From Bin87 sp965204905 (GTDB taxonomy: Bacteria > Chloroflexota > Dehalococcoidia > Lucifugimonadales > UBA3495), in the NCBI GenBank assembly GCA_965204905.1, contig OZ242042.1, positions 2,604,001-2,668,000 of the forward strand: a stretch of 64,000 nucleotides of DNA. Reading direction: 5' to 3'. This document shows positions 8,698-15,742 of the stretch, one piece after another (positions within the stretch are counted from its first letter, which is position 1; every line of letters starts with the position of its first letter). Below the pieces are notes generated by a model. That model did no database searches. It saw only the letters and a program-made list of their open reading frames with translations, and was not told the DNA's origin. The translations under genes were made by a program, and so were the position numbers.

Positions 8698-10335
8698 TCA
8701 GTCGAGGGTGAAGCCTTCGTAGTTGTTGGAGGCTACTTCGGCGCGTTTGGCGCGCATGGCCGGGGCGGTGTCGGGGGCGGTGAGCAGGACGCGGGCCTTG
8801 CCGGGGATGTTGGCGCCGACGAACCAGGAATCGGCCTGGGTCCTCAGGATGGCCTCACCGTCTTCCCTCATGTGCCGCACCCAGGCTTCCTCGGCATCCG
8901 AGGTGGCCATGATGCGTTGGTTTCCGCTGTCGCGGACGTGGGCGATGGCCTCGGTGACCCACTCTACCAGCGGCTCGGCGGAGCGGGGGAAGTTGCCCAC
9001 GGAGGCGGCGTTGATGGTGAACAGGTTGGGGAAGTTGTGGCTGGACATTCCCATGTAGGTGCGCGGGCCGTTGGCAAACTTTTCCTTGAGGACCTCGCCG
9101 CCGATGCCCTGGATGTGAATGAGGTTGAGGGGGCCCGTGACGGCGTCGTAGCCGGTGGCGAAGATGAGGACGTCGAAGTCGAACTCTTCGCCGCCAGTGA
9201 GTTGGAGGCCGCGAGGGGTGATGCGGGCGATGGGGTCCTGGCGCACATCGACGAGGCGGACATTGTCCTGGTTATAAACCTCGTAGTAACCGCTCTCGCA
9301 GGGGAGACGCTTGGAGCCGAACATGTGATTCTTGGGGACCAGCATCTCGGCTACCTCGGGGTCGTGGACGCGCTCGCGGATCTTGTTGCGGACGAATTCG
9401 GCGTAGTCCTCATTGGCGTCGCCGGGCATCATGACGTCATAGAAGTTGGAGAGCCATTTCTTGAAGCCGGGCTCGGCCCAGAGGCGCTCGTACTGCTCCA
9501 GCTTCTCCTCTTCGGAGACGGCGAGGGCGGAACGGGTATCGAACATGTGCATGAAGGAACCGGGGGTCGCCATGCACTGCTCGAAAATCTCGGGGTAGTG
9601 GGACTTGATGTACTCCTGGGTTTCGTCGTCGATGACGGAGTTGCGCAGAGGCACGCAGTAGTTGGCGGTACGCTGGAAGACGGTGAGGTGTCCGACATCC
9701 TTGGCGATTTCGGGGATAATCTGGACGGCGGTTGCGCCGGTGCCGATGATGCCGACCTTCTTGCCAGCCATGTCGATGCCTTCCTTGGGCCAGCGGTTGG
9801 TGTGGGTCGCGACGCCTTCGTAGCTTTCCAAGCCCTCGAAGTCGGGGACGTAGCGGGCGGAGAGGATGCCGATGGCGGTCATCACGAATTGGGCGCGGGC
9901 CTGGTAGCCGTCATCGGTGGTGGCGACCCAGCGGTTGGCGGCCTCGTCGTACACGAGGGAGGCGACGCGGGAGTTGAAGCGGATGTACTTGCGCAGGTCG
10001 AACTTGTCGGCGACGTAGTTGAGGTAGCGCTCGTTTTCGGGCTGGGCGGAGTAGTGTTCCTTCCACTCCCATTCCTGGAGGAGTTCTTCCGAGAAGGAAT
10101 AGCCGTAGGTGTAGCTTTCCGAATCGAAGCGAGCGCCGGGGTAGCGATTCCAGTACCAGGTGCCGCCAACGCCGTCGCCTTCCTCGAACGACATTGCGGA
10201 GAAGCCGAGATTGCGGAGTCGGTAAAGGGAATACAACCCTGTGACGCCAGCGCCGATGACGATGACCTCGAACTCGTCGATGGGATTGCCGGATTGCGTA
10301 CCACCGGCCGATGTTTCCTGCACAGAAGTAACCAT
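8698..10335 (-). CDS. FAD-dependent Baeyer-Villiger-type monooxygenase
   Basis: 545-aa class B flavoprotein monooxygenase of the cyclohexanone/phenylacetone monooxygenase type, expected to insert oxygen next to a ketone using NADPH and O2. Evidence: N-terminal FAD Rossmann motif VIGAGVTG (about residues 23-30), then GVGGTWYWNRYPGARFDSES, which is diagnostic of these enzymes. The fingerprint YEGVATHTNRWP matches F-x-G-x3-H-x3-W-P with Tyr for the first Phe. The second, NADPH-binding Rossmann motif is IIGTGATA, and FATGYD is near the C-terminus. The start is ATG at 10335 (AAGGAG upstream); the open frame continues 34 codons further but the added residues look non-coding. Regiochemistry and substrate cannot be inferred. 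Confidence 0.93.
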   Translation of the reverse strand: MVTSVQETSAGGTQSGNPIDEFEVIVIGAGVTGLYSLYRLRNLGFSAMSFEEGDGVGGTWYWNRYPGARFDSESYTYGYSFSEELLQEWEWKEHYSAQPENERYLNYVADKFDLRKYIRFNSRVASLVYDEAANRWVATTDDGYQARAQFVMTAIGILSARYVPDFEGLESYEGVATHTNRWPKEGIDMAGKKVGIIGTGATAVQIIPEIAKDVGHLTVFQRTANYCVPLRNSVIDDETQEYIKSHYPEIFEQCMATPGSFMHMFDTRSALAVSEEEKLEQYERLWAEPGFKKWLSNFYDVMMPGDANEDYAEFVRNKIRERVHDPEVAEMLVPKNHMFGSKRLPCESGYYEVYNQDNVRLVDVRQDPIARITPRGLQLTGGEEFDFDVLIFATGYDAVTGPLNLIHIQGIGGEVLKEKFANGPRTYMGMSSHNFPNLFTINAASVGNFPRSAEPLVEWVTEAIAHVRDSGNQRIMATSDAEEAWVRHMREDGEAILRTQADSWFVGANIPGKARVLLTAPDTAPAMRAKRAEVASNNYEGFTLD

Positions 10336-10430
10336 ACAAAACTCCTTTTCACGCTTTGACGTGTGGGGCGCAACGAAAACGGTGGGCTGATTATACACGG
10401 CTGGAGCAGGATTGGGGGCAGAATGGTTCA

Positions 10431-10467
10431 CCCTCACCCCAACCCTCTCCCATCGAGGGAGAGGGGG
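10431..10467. repeat. Family B repeat
   Basis: CCCTCACCCC...CTCTCCCATCGAGGGAGAGGGGG hairpin between the monooxygenase start and the 3' end of the HEPN-like ORF on the same strand. Confidence 0.8.
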
Positions 10468-10479
10468 CAGCGGGATGGG

Positions 10480-11376
10480 TCAGAAAGCGAGGATAAGGGG
10501 GTTGGGAAGGGTGACGCGGAAGGTTTTTTCGAGGGCGCGGCGCCATGGGGGAGAGAGGGTGATGCGATGTTCGTCGCGGGGCCGGTTCCACAGGTCGGCG
10601 TGGCAGGGGCAGGGACGAGGAGCGTCGCCGCGGCGGTAGAAGCCGTGGGGGTCGGGGTCGGTGTCCAGCGGTATATGGTGCAGGCGGAATTTGTCCTGAA
10701 TGTCCTCATAGTTGGGCAAGCTCAAGATCTGCCGGACATAGGTGAGTCGGGGGAGGTCTGGGAGGTTGGGCTTGCGCTGCCAACGCTTGTGGTGTCGCAC
10801 GGGCTTGGGGTCGCCGGCGATGAGCGCTGCGACGGCCTTGATGAGGGAAGCGACGCGGCGGCGCAGACGGCGGAGGGTGGTGGGGCATGGTTCGACGGGA
10901 TGGCATCCTTCGACAGAAGGGCATCCTTCGACAGGCTCAGGATGAGCGGGTGGGTTGGCGGCGGGATTGCCGCGCTGCGCTCGCAATGACAGCGTAGGGG
11001 CGGCGGGATTGCCACGGCGCTTTGCGCCTCGCAATGACAAGGGTTGAGGCAGGTCGTGGATCTGGCGGAAGGTTTTGAGGTGGGAGCGGCTGAGGGTGTC
11101 GGCGGATATGGCGGCGTGGAGGACGGTTTCCAGCTGGAAGCGGGACTTGTGCTTCCAGCCGGCGTTGACGGCCAGGGCCGTGACGGCGTGGGTGGCGGCG
11201 CGGCGTAGGGCCATGGCGGCCGCGCAGGCGGCGGAATAGGATGGAGCATGGTCATGGTTCGACAGGCTCAACATGAGCGGGTCGTGAGCAACGTGTGGGT
11301 TGTGGTTGGCGATGGCCCGGTCGGCTCGGTTCAGGAACTCGTGGGCTCTGGCCTGATGGTGGGAGATGGTTCCCAT
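10480..11376 (-). CDS. Hypothetical HEPN-like protein with in-frame repeat insertions
   Basis: 298 aa; ATG at 11376 preceded by AAAGGAG 10 nt upstream. Residues 1-25 and 45-105 (ARAHEFLNRADRAI, then YSAACAAAMALRRAATHAVTALAVNAGWKHKSRF) have the helical A-x-x-A pattern of HEPN-type proteins; this is a weak, unaided resemblance. The remainder (YVRQILSLPNYEDIQDKFRL... to ...NPLILAF) matches nothing I know. Two segments are translated repeats: LMLSLSNHDHA (about 34-44, family C) and about 115-160 (LSLRGAKRRGNP, LSLRAQRGNP, HPEPVEG; families D and C). The frame survives all of them and keeps a good RBS, so it is probably a real gene that tolerated or was built from repeats. It could alternatively be a decaying ORF. 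Confidence 0.5.
   Translation of the reverse strand: MGTISHHQARAHEFLNRADRAIANHNPHVAHDPLMLSLSNHDHAPSYSAACAAAMALRRAATHAVTALAVNAGWKHKSRFQLETVLHAAISADTLSRSHLKTFRQIHDLPQPLSLRGAKRRGNPAAPTLSLRAQRGNPAANPPAHPEPVEGCPSVEGCHPVEPCPTTLRRLRRRVASLIKAVAALIAGDPKPVRHHKRWQRKPNLPDLPRLTYVRQILSLPNYEDIQDKFRLHHIPLDTDPDPHGFYRRGDAPRPCPCHADLWNRPRDEHRITLSPPWRRALEKTFRVTLPNPLILAF
10889..11038. repeat. Cluster of family C and D repeats inside the HEPN-like ORF
   Basis: Contains three TTCGACAG/TTCGACGG family C units (10889-10952) and two family D units with CTCGCAATGACA (10964-11038). All are read in frame on the minus strand. Confidence 0.85.
11257..11283. repeat. Family C repeat (TTCGACAGGCTCA)
   Basis: GGTTCGACAGGCTCAACATGAGCGG, translated on the minus strand as part of LMLSLSNH in the HEPN-like ORF. 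Confidence 0.8.
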
Positions 11377-11562
11377 TTGGATGGCGCTCCTTTGGAGGTT
11401 CGGCTGAGTGCTGGCGATTGCTCCTTTGGACGGTTGATTGGTCGATGGGGTTGAGGTCTGGAGAGGTTCAGGGTGTCGGCGCTACGGCCAGAGAGCGTTT
11501 TGGGTTTGCGATATTGAGTCCTAGATTTCCACGTGCTGACCGCCTTGGTCGATGAGAGGTTT

Positions 11563-11600
11563 CCCCCTCACCCAACCCTCTCCCACCAGGGGAGAGGGGA
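11563..11600. repeat. Family B repeat
   Basis: CCCCCTCACCCAACCCTCTC then CCACCAGGGGAGAGGGGA; hairpin-forming. Confidence 0.85.
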
Positions 11601-11902
11601 CATGCGGCCCTCGTGGAGCGGTGGTGACACCCGCCGTACTGGTCAAGGCCATGCTGCGGAGTAGGACAGCCTCAGGCGCGAGCCAGCGATGCAATGAATC
11701 CGACGATGTTGACCGTTTGGTACCTGAACCTCTGAATGACCTCTTGATTTGGAAATTTCCGGTTGGACGGTGGGCCGTGGCCTTTGGCTTACTGTCCGAC
11801 GTGAGGTACAGTTTAGGGAACGGGCGTGCTGGTGGGTAAGGGCGCGGGTGTCACCAGTTTTATTTTCATGGATGGACGGGATGTTGCTGTTGGGATTTTC
11901 TA

Positions 11903-11926
11903 GATTCCGGCTTTCGCCGGAATGAC
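11903..11926. repeat. Family A palindrome
   Basis: GATTCCGGCTTTCGCCGGAA followed by TGAC; identical core to the copies at 5391 and 19230. Confidence 0.85.
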
Positions 11927-11970
11927 GGGATGTTTGGGGGAATGACGCGTGTGGTGGGGGAACCGCTGTG

Positions 11971-12020
11971 GTTCGACAGGCTCCCGCCAGAGGCGGACGT
12001 TCCGCACCATGAGCGGTGGT
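11971..12020. repeat. Family C repeat, longer variant
   Basis: TTCGACAGGCTCCCGCCAGA then GGCGGACGTTCCGCACCATG; a GTTCGACAGGCTC unit carrying a CGCCAGAGGCGG palindromic insert. Confidence 0.75.
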
Positions 12021-12077
12021 GTGGATGGGGTGGGTTATACTGGCGTCGTTGAGTATGCCGGCGTTGCAACTGGAACG

Positions 12078-12140
12078 AGATTGCCACGCTGCGCTCGCAA
12101 TGACACGGCGAGATTGTCGCGCAGCGTTCGGAATGACAGA
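12078..12140. repeat. Family D repeat, two units
   Basis: GAGATTGCCACGCTGCGCTC then GCAATGACA, followed by a diverged second unit ending GGAATGACAG; sits 40 bp upstream of the SDR start. Confidence 0.8.
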
Positions 12141-12177
12141 GAGTTGGACTTGGAATGACATTTGGGAGAGATGCACG

Positions 12178-12960
12178 ATGCCGTATGCGGGTTTGGATTT
12201 GACGGGGCGGAAGGCTTTGGTTACGGGCGCGGCGCGGGGGATTGGGGCGACGCTGGCCGTCGGGCTGGCGCAGGCGGGGGCGGACGTGGCAGTGTGCGAT
12301 TTGGGGTCAGATGAGTCGTGGGAGGGTTTGGCGAATACGGTGTGGCGGATTCGGAATGAGGGACAGGTTGGGTTGGCGGTGGATTTGGACGTGCAGGAAG
12401 TGGAGGAAATTAGGCCGACGATCCGGCAGGTGGAGCGGGATTTGGGCGGACTGGACATATTGGTGAACAACGCGGGCATCCGGCGGCGGGCGCCGGCGTT
12501 AGAGGTCACGGAAGAGGACTGGGACGCGGTGATGGACACCAATCTGAAGGGGGCGTTCTTCTGCGCTCAGGCGGCGGCGCGGCTGATGATTCCGCAGGGG
12601 TATGGTCGCATCATCAACATAGCGTCACAGATGGCATTGGTGGGCGCGACGAATCGGGCGGCGTACTGCGCGAGCAAGGGCGGGCTGCTGAATCTGACGC
12701 GGGTGCTGGCGTTGGAGTGGGCGCAGCATGGCATCACGGTGAACGCGATCGGGCCGGGGCCGACGCTGACGCCGGGGGTGCTGGAGGCGGAGACGCGGGA
12801 CGCCGACGAGGTTGAGGCGGAGATGCTGGTGAAGATGCCTTTGGGTCGGCGGATGGATCCGGAGGAGTTGGTGGGGGCGGCGATTTACCTGGCGAGCGAA
12901 TCGGCGGGGGCGACGACGGGGCAGATGCTGGTGGTGGATGGGGGTTGGACGGCGATGTGA
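12178..12960 (+). CDS. SDR-family NAD(P)-dependent oxidoreductase
   Basis: 260-aa classical short-chain dehydrogenase/reductase. Cofactor motif TGAARGIG at about residues 15-22, NNAG at about 92-95 (LVNNAGI), catalytic Ser in IASQMALVG, catalytic YxxxK as YCASK at about 161-165, and the C-terminal GQMLVVDGGWTAM typical of FabG-like enzymes. Asp-60s region (DLDVQ) fits the adenine pocket. The ATG at 12178 has GGGAGAG about 7-13 nt upstream; an in-frame ATG upstream would add only translated repeat sequence. It stands alone, flanked by repeats. The substrate is unknown; these enzymes oxidise or reduce diverse alcohols, sugars or ketoacyl groups. Confidence 0.92.
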   Translation: MPYAGLDLTGRKALVTGAARGIGATLAVGLAQAGADVAVCDLGSDESWEGLANTVWRIRNEGQVGLAVDLDVQEVEEIRPTIRQVERDLGGLDILVNNAGIRRRAPALEVTEEDWDAVMDTNLKGAFFCAQAAARLMIPQGYGRIINIASQMALVGATNRAAYCASKGGLLNLTRVLALEWAQHGITVNAIGPGPTLTPGVLEAETRDADEVEAEMLVKMPLGRRMDPEELVGAAIYLASESAGATTGQMLVVDGGWTAM

Positions 12961-13012
12961 TGTGAGGTGGGTTGTCAGGATGCAGGGGATGTCTAGTGAT
13001 ATGATTTTTCTG

Positions 13013-13036
13013 GATTCCCGCTTTCGCGGGAATGAC
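13013..13036. repeat. Family A palindrome, CCCG variant
   Basis: GATTCCCGCTTTCGCGGGAA followed by TGAC; compensatory changes in both arms (CCGGC/GCCGG to CCCGC/GCGGG) keep the stem paired. Confidence 0.85.
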
Positions 13037-13127
13037 GAAGAGTAATGGGGAATGATGGGATAGTATCGGCAATGACAATGGCGCGCGGGAATGACGGTGT
13101 GAGTGGGCTACGGCTCCTGACACCTGT

Positions 13128-13203
13128 GCGAGATTGCCACGCTGCGCTCGCAATGACAGGCGGGGGTTGGCGATGACAGTGCTGCGCTCTCGCAATGACA
13201 GGC
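13128..13203. repeat. Family D repeats
   Basis: GAGATTGCCACGCTGCGCTC, GCAATGACAGG, then GCTCTCGCAATGACAGG. The 283-bp gap 12961-13243 holds only this and the family A copy. Confidence 0.8.
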
Positions 13204-13243
13204 TGTTCGGGTACTCAGTGACGGATGAATGACGGAGATTGTT

Positions 13244-14407
13244 ATGAAGTTTGGGATGTTTTATGAGTTGCAGATGCCTCGGCCGTGGACGGATACGGCG
13301 GAGTACGACACGCTGTGGGACGCGGTGCGGCAGGTGCAGTACGCGGAGGAGATGGGGTTTGAGCGGGTCTGGCTGGTGGAGCATCACTTCCTGACCGAGT
13401 TCGCGCACTCGTCGGCGCCGGAGGTGATGCTGGCGGTGATGGCGCAGCATACGAAGAAGATGCGGCTGGGATTCGGCGTGGTGCTGGCGCCGGTGCATCA
13501 TCCGCTGCACGTGGCGGCGCGGGCATCGACGCTGGACATCCTGAGCGACGGGCGGGTGGACGTCGGCGTCGGGCGAACCAAGGGGCCGTATCAACTGACG
13601 CCGTTCGGGACGGACGTGGCGACGACGCAGAGCATGATGGTGGAGACGCTGGAGTGCCTGCCGCGGATGTGGTGCGACGAGGTGTTCAGCCACGACGGCG
13701 AGAACTGGACGATACCGCCGCGCGAGGTGATTCCGCGTCCGTTGCAGAAGCCGCATCCGCCGCTGTGGATGGCCTGCACGCAGGAGGACACGTTCCGGCT
13801 GGCGGGCCAGTTGGGCGTCGGGTGCCTGGTGAACACGCTGGGCGGGACGGACAAGACGCGGGGTTTGGTGAACACGTACTACGAGGCCATCGAGAACGCC
13901 AATCCGGTGGGTCGGTTCACGAACCGGCAGGTGGTGGCGTCGACGATCGGGTTCTGCGACGAGGACGACGCGAAGGCGCGGCAGAAGGGCGCGGAGGTTG
14001 CGGCGTGGTACCTGGAGCAGAGCCGGCAGCGGTTCGTGCTGGAATGGGCGGGCGTTGACCAGGACGCGGTGCCGGAGGAGTACCAGTTCTACGTGCAGGG
14101 CGGGGCGACGCGTGGGGGCCCTTCGACAGGCTCGGGTCCTTCGACAGGCTCAGGACGAGCGGGTGGTGAGGTCAGATCCGAGGATCCGCAGCAGCAGGCG
14201 CCGCCGACGCCGGAGGAGTTGCTGGCCGGCGGCGGGTACTGCGTGGGCGATCCCGACGCGTGCATCCGGGTGATCGAGGAGTTTGAGTCGATGGGGGTGG
14301 ACGAGATCATGCCGATCTTCCAGGCGGGGTATGCGACGAACGAGGAAGTGATGAACTCGATACGGCTGTTCGGGGAGTACGTGATACCGCACTTCCGGAA
14401 GAAGTGA
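13244..14407 (+). CDS. LLM-class flavin-dependent oxidoreductase with in-frame repeat insertion
   Basis: 387-aa luciferase-like (beta/alpha)8-barrel monooxygenase or dehydrogenase using FMN or F420. Typical features: MKFGMFYELQMPR start strand, YAEEMGFERVWLVEHHF (about 28-44), LGFGVVLAPVHHPLHVAARASTLDILSDGRVDVGVGRT (about 73-110), and C-terminal GDPDACIRVIEEFESMGVDEIM. The ATG at 13244 has GGAG 6 nt upstream; an upstream in-frame ATG at 13229 lacks this. Residues about 293-308 read GPSTGSGPSTGSGRAGG, two family C repeat units captured in frame inside a surface loop, followed by a Gln/Pro-rich stretch. The barrel on both sides is intact, so the enzyme may well be functional. Its substrate is unknown. 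Confidence 0.9.
   Translation: MKFGMFYELQMPRPWTDTAEYDTLWDAVRQVQYAEEMGFERVWLVEHHFLTEFAHSSAPEVMLAVMAQHTKKMRLGFGVVLAPVHHPLHVAARASTLDILSDGRVDVGVGRTKGPYQLTPFGTDVATTQSMMVETLECLPRMWCDEVFSHDGENWTIPPREVIPRPLQKPHPPLWMACTQEDTFRLAGQLGVGCLVNTLGGTDKTRGLVNTYYEAIENANPVGRFTNRQVVASTIGFCDEDDAKARQKGAEVAAWYLEQSRQRFVLEWAGVDQDAVPEEYQFYVQGGATRGGPSTGSGPSTGSGRAGGEVRSEDPQQQAPPTPEELLAGGGYCVGDPDACIRVIEEFESMGVDEIMPIFQAGYATNEEVMNSIRLFGEYVIPHFRKK
14120..14166. repeat. Two family C units within the LLM gene
   Basis: CCCTTCGACAGGCTCGGGTC followed by CTTCGACAGGCTCAGGACGA; translated as PSTGSGPSTGSGRAG. Confidence 0.9.
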
Positions 14408-14458
14408 ATTTGCATGGATGCACAGGATAGACAGGATGATATTCTGATTTGAGGGATT

Positions 14459-14480
14459 GGGGCGAATGATTATTCGCCCC
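14459..14480. repeat. Family E hairpin
   Basis: GGGGCGAATGATTATTCGCC followed by CC: perfect 9-bp stem. It lies 35 bp upstream of the DUF362 start, right after an ACAGGAT-type repeat (14420-14440). Confidence 0.75.
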
Positions 14481-14514
14481 TGCCTGGCATCGCTGTCTGA
14501 TATGAGGGAGATTG

Positions 14515-15660
14515 ATGACTACTGTTGAACGGTTGGGGACGGAGGCGGGGTCCGGGGGCTTGCGGCGGGTTGGGTCGCCGGTGGTGGCGGTGGTGGCGAC
14601 GACGCCGGCGACGGTGCTGGCGGACGTGGAGCGGGCGATGCGTTTGGCGGGGGCGGAACAGGTGTTGTCCACGGACGTTGAGACGCTACTGAAGATCAAC
14701 ATATCGTGGCAGCACTGGTATCCCGGGTGCTCGACGACGCCGTGGCAGTTGGAGGGGGTGATTCGCGGGCTGCAGAACATGGGGCATCGCGACGACGGGT
14801 TGATCGCGGCGCACAACGGGACCGTGGTGGTGGACTCGTTCGAGGGCGAGGCGAACAACAAGCACAAGCCGGTGCAGGACAAGTACGGGCTACGGACGGT
14901 GCACCTGGACACGCCGCCGGAGCCGTGGGTGCGGTACGAGCCGAAGGCGCAGATGATGGTGCTGCACGACATCTATCCGGAGGGGATCGACATACCGGCG
15001 CTGTTCGAGGGGAAGAACATCGTGCATCTGCCGACGATGAAGACGCACGTGTTCACGACGATGACGGGGGCGATGAAGAATGCATTTGGCGGGTTGCTGC
15101 ACCGCAAGCGGCACTGGACGCACTCGGTGATTCACGAGACTTTGGTGGATCTGCTGGCGATTCAGCAGGAGATTCACCCGGGCATCTTTGCGGTTACGGA
15201 CGGGACGTTCGCCGGCGATGGGCCGGGTCCGCGGGCGATGCGGTGGCACATCAAGAACCGGATTGTGGCCGGGGCCGACCAGGTGGCGGTGGATGCCGTG
15301 GTGGCATCAATGATGGGGTTTGATCCGCTGTCGATAAGGTTCATACGGCTGGCGCACGAGCGCGGTTTGGGCGTGGGCGATATGCGGGACATCGAGGTAG
15401 TGGGCGACGAGCCGGACATCAGCCGGGTGAACTGGGGGTTTGCCGATAATGAGAATACGTTTGCCAGCCGGGGGCAGAAGATGATCTATTGGGGTCCGCT
15501 GAAGCCTCTGGAGAACGCGCTGCTGCGGTCGCCACTGGCGGGATGGGCGTATGCGGCGAGCAACCTGTACCACAACGGGTACTGGCTGAATACGATTGGC
15601 AAGGGGCGGGTGCGCAAGGCGCTGCGGACGGAGTGGGGGCGGTTGTGGGAGTCGTACTAA
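14515..15660 (+). CDS. DUF362 domain-containing protein
   Basis: 381 aa. The central part matches the DUF362 pattern: two-part HLPTMKTHVFTTMTGAMKNAFGG (about 178-200), then HWTHSVIHETLVDLLA and FAVTDGTFAGDGPGPR (about 222-245), and AGADQVAVDAVVASMMGFDP. DUF362 proteins are often fused to or neighbours of ferredoxin domains and are thought to act in redox or cofactor chemistry, but no function is settled. No 4Fe-4S motif is present here. ATG at 14515 follows GAGGGAGATTG; a TTG one codon earlier is possible. An ACAGGATGAA-type repeat (15675-15720) follows the stop codon. Confidence 0.85.
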   Translation: MTTVERLGTEAGSGGLRRVGSPVVAVVATTPATVLADVERAMRLAGAEQVLSTDVETLLKINISWQHWYPGCSTTPWQLEGVIRGLQNMGHRDDGLIAAHNGTVVVDSFEGEANNKHKPVQDKYGLRTVHLDTPPEPWVRYEPKAQMMVLHDIYPEGIDIPALFEGKNIVHLPTMKTHVFTTMTGAMKNAFGGLLHRKRHWTHSVIHETLVDLLAIQQEIHPGIFAVTDGTFAGDGPGPRAMRWHIKNRIVAGADQVAVDAVVASMMGFDPLSIRFIRLAHERGLGVGDMRDIEVVGDEPDISRVNWGFADNENTFASRGQKMIYWGPLKPLENALLRSPLAGWAYAASNLYHNGYWLNTIGKGRVRKALRTEWGRLWESY

Positions 15661-15674
15661 GGGGTTGCACGTTA

Positions 15675-15720
15675 TTTTTACAGGGATGAACAGGATATAC
15701 AGGATGAACGGGGATTTTTT
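15675..15720. repeat. Family F degenerate repeat (TTTACAGGGATGAACAGGAT)
   Basis: Tandem ACAGGATNNACAGGATGAAC units ending in GGGATTTTTT. Similar degenerate copies lie at 8556-8578, 14414-14445, 19191-19225, 21255-21285, 21761-21806 and 33652-33680, usually just after stop codons. Confidence 0.7.
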
Positions 15721-15742
15721 GGTTAGAATGGATGGATAGGGG

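Larger units (their letters stand above)
11377..12177. other. 801-bp repeat-rich region without a supported gene
   Basis: Holds family B (11563-11600), A (11903-11926), C (11971-12020) and D (12078-12140) repeats. Several open frames cross it on both strands, but they have no RBS-start pairing, no recognisable domain and consist partly of translated repeats. The segment 11640-11850 is repeat-free and may be the remnant of an older gene; I see no identifiable product. Confidence 0.6.

Noticed and set aside
8566..10359. 597-codon open frame antisense to the monooxygenase
   Set aside because: GC-biased shadow; no domain, and the minus-strand enzyme has clear motifs.
11643..12542. 299-codon frame over the SDR start and repeat region
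   Set aside because: Contains translated repeats and antisense SDR; no start-RBS pair or domain.
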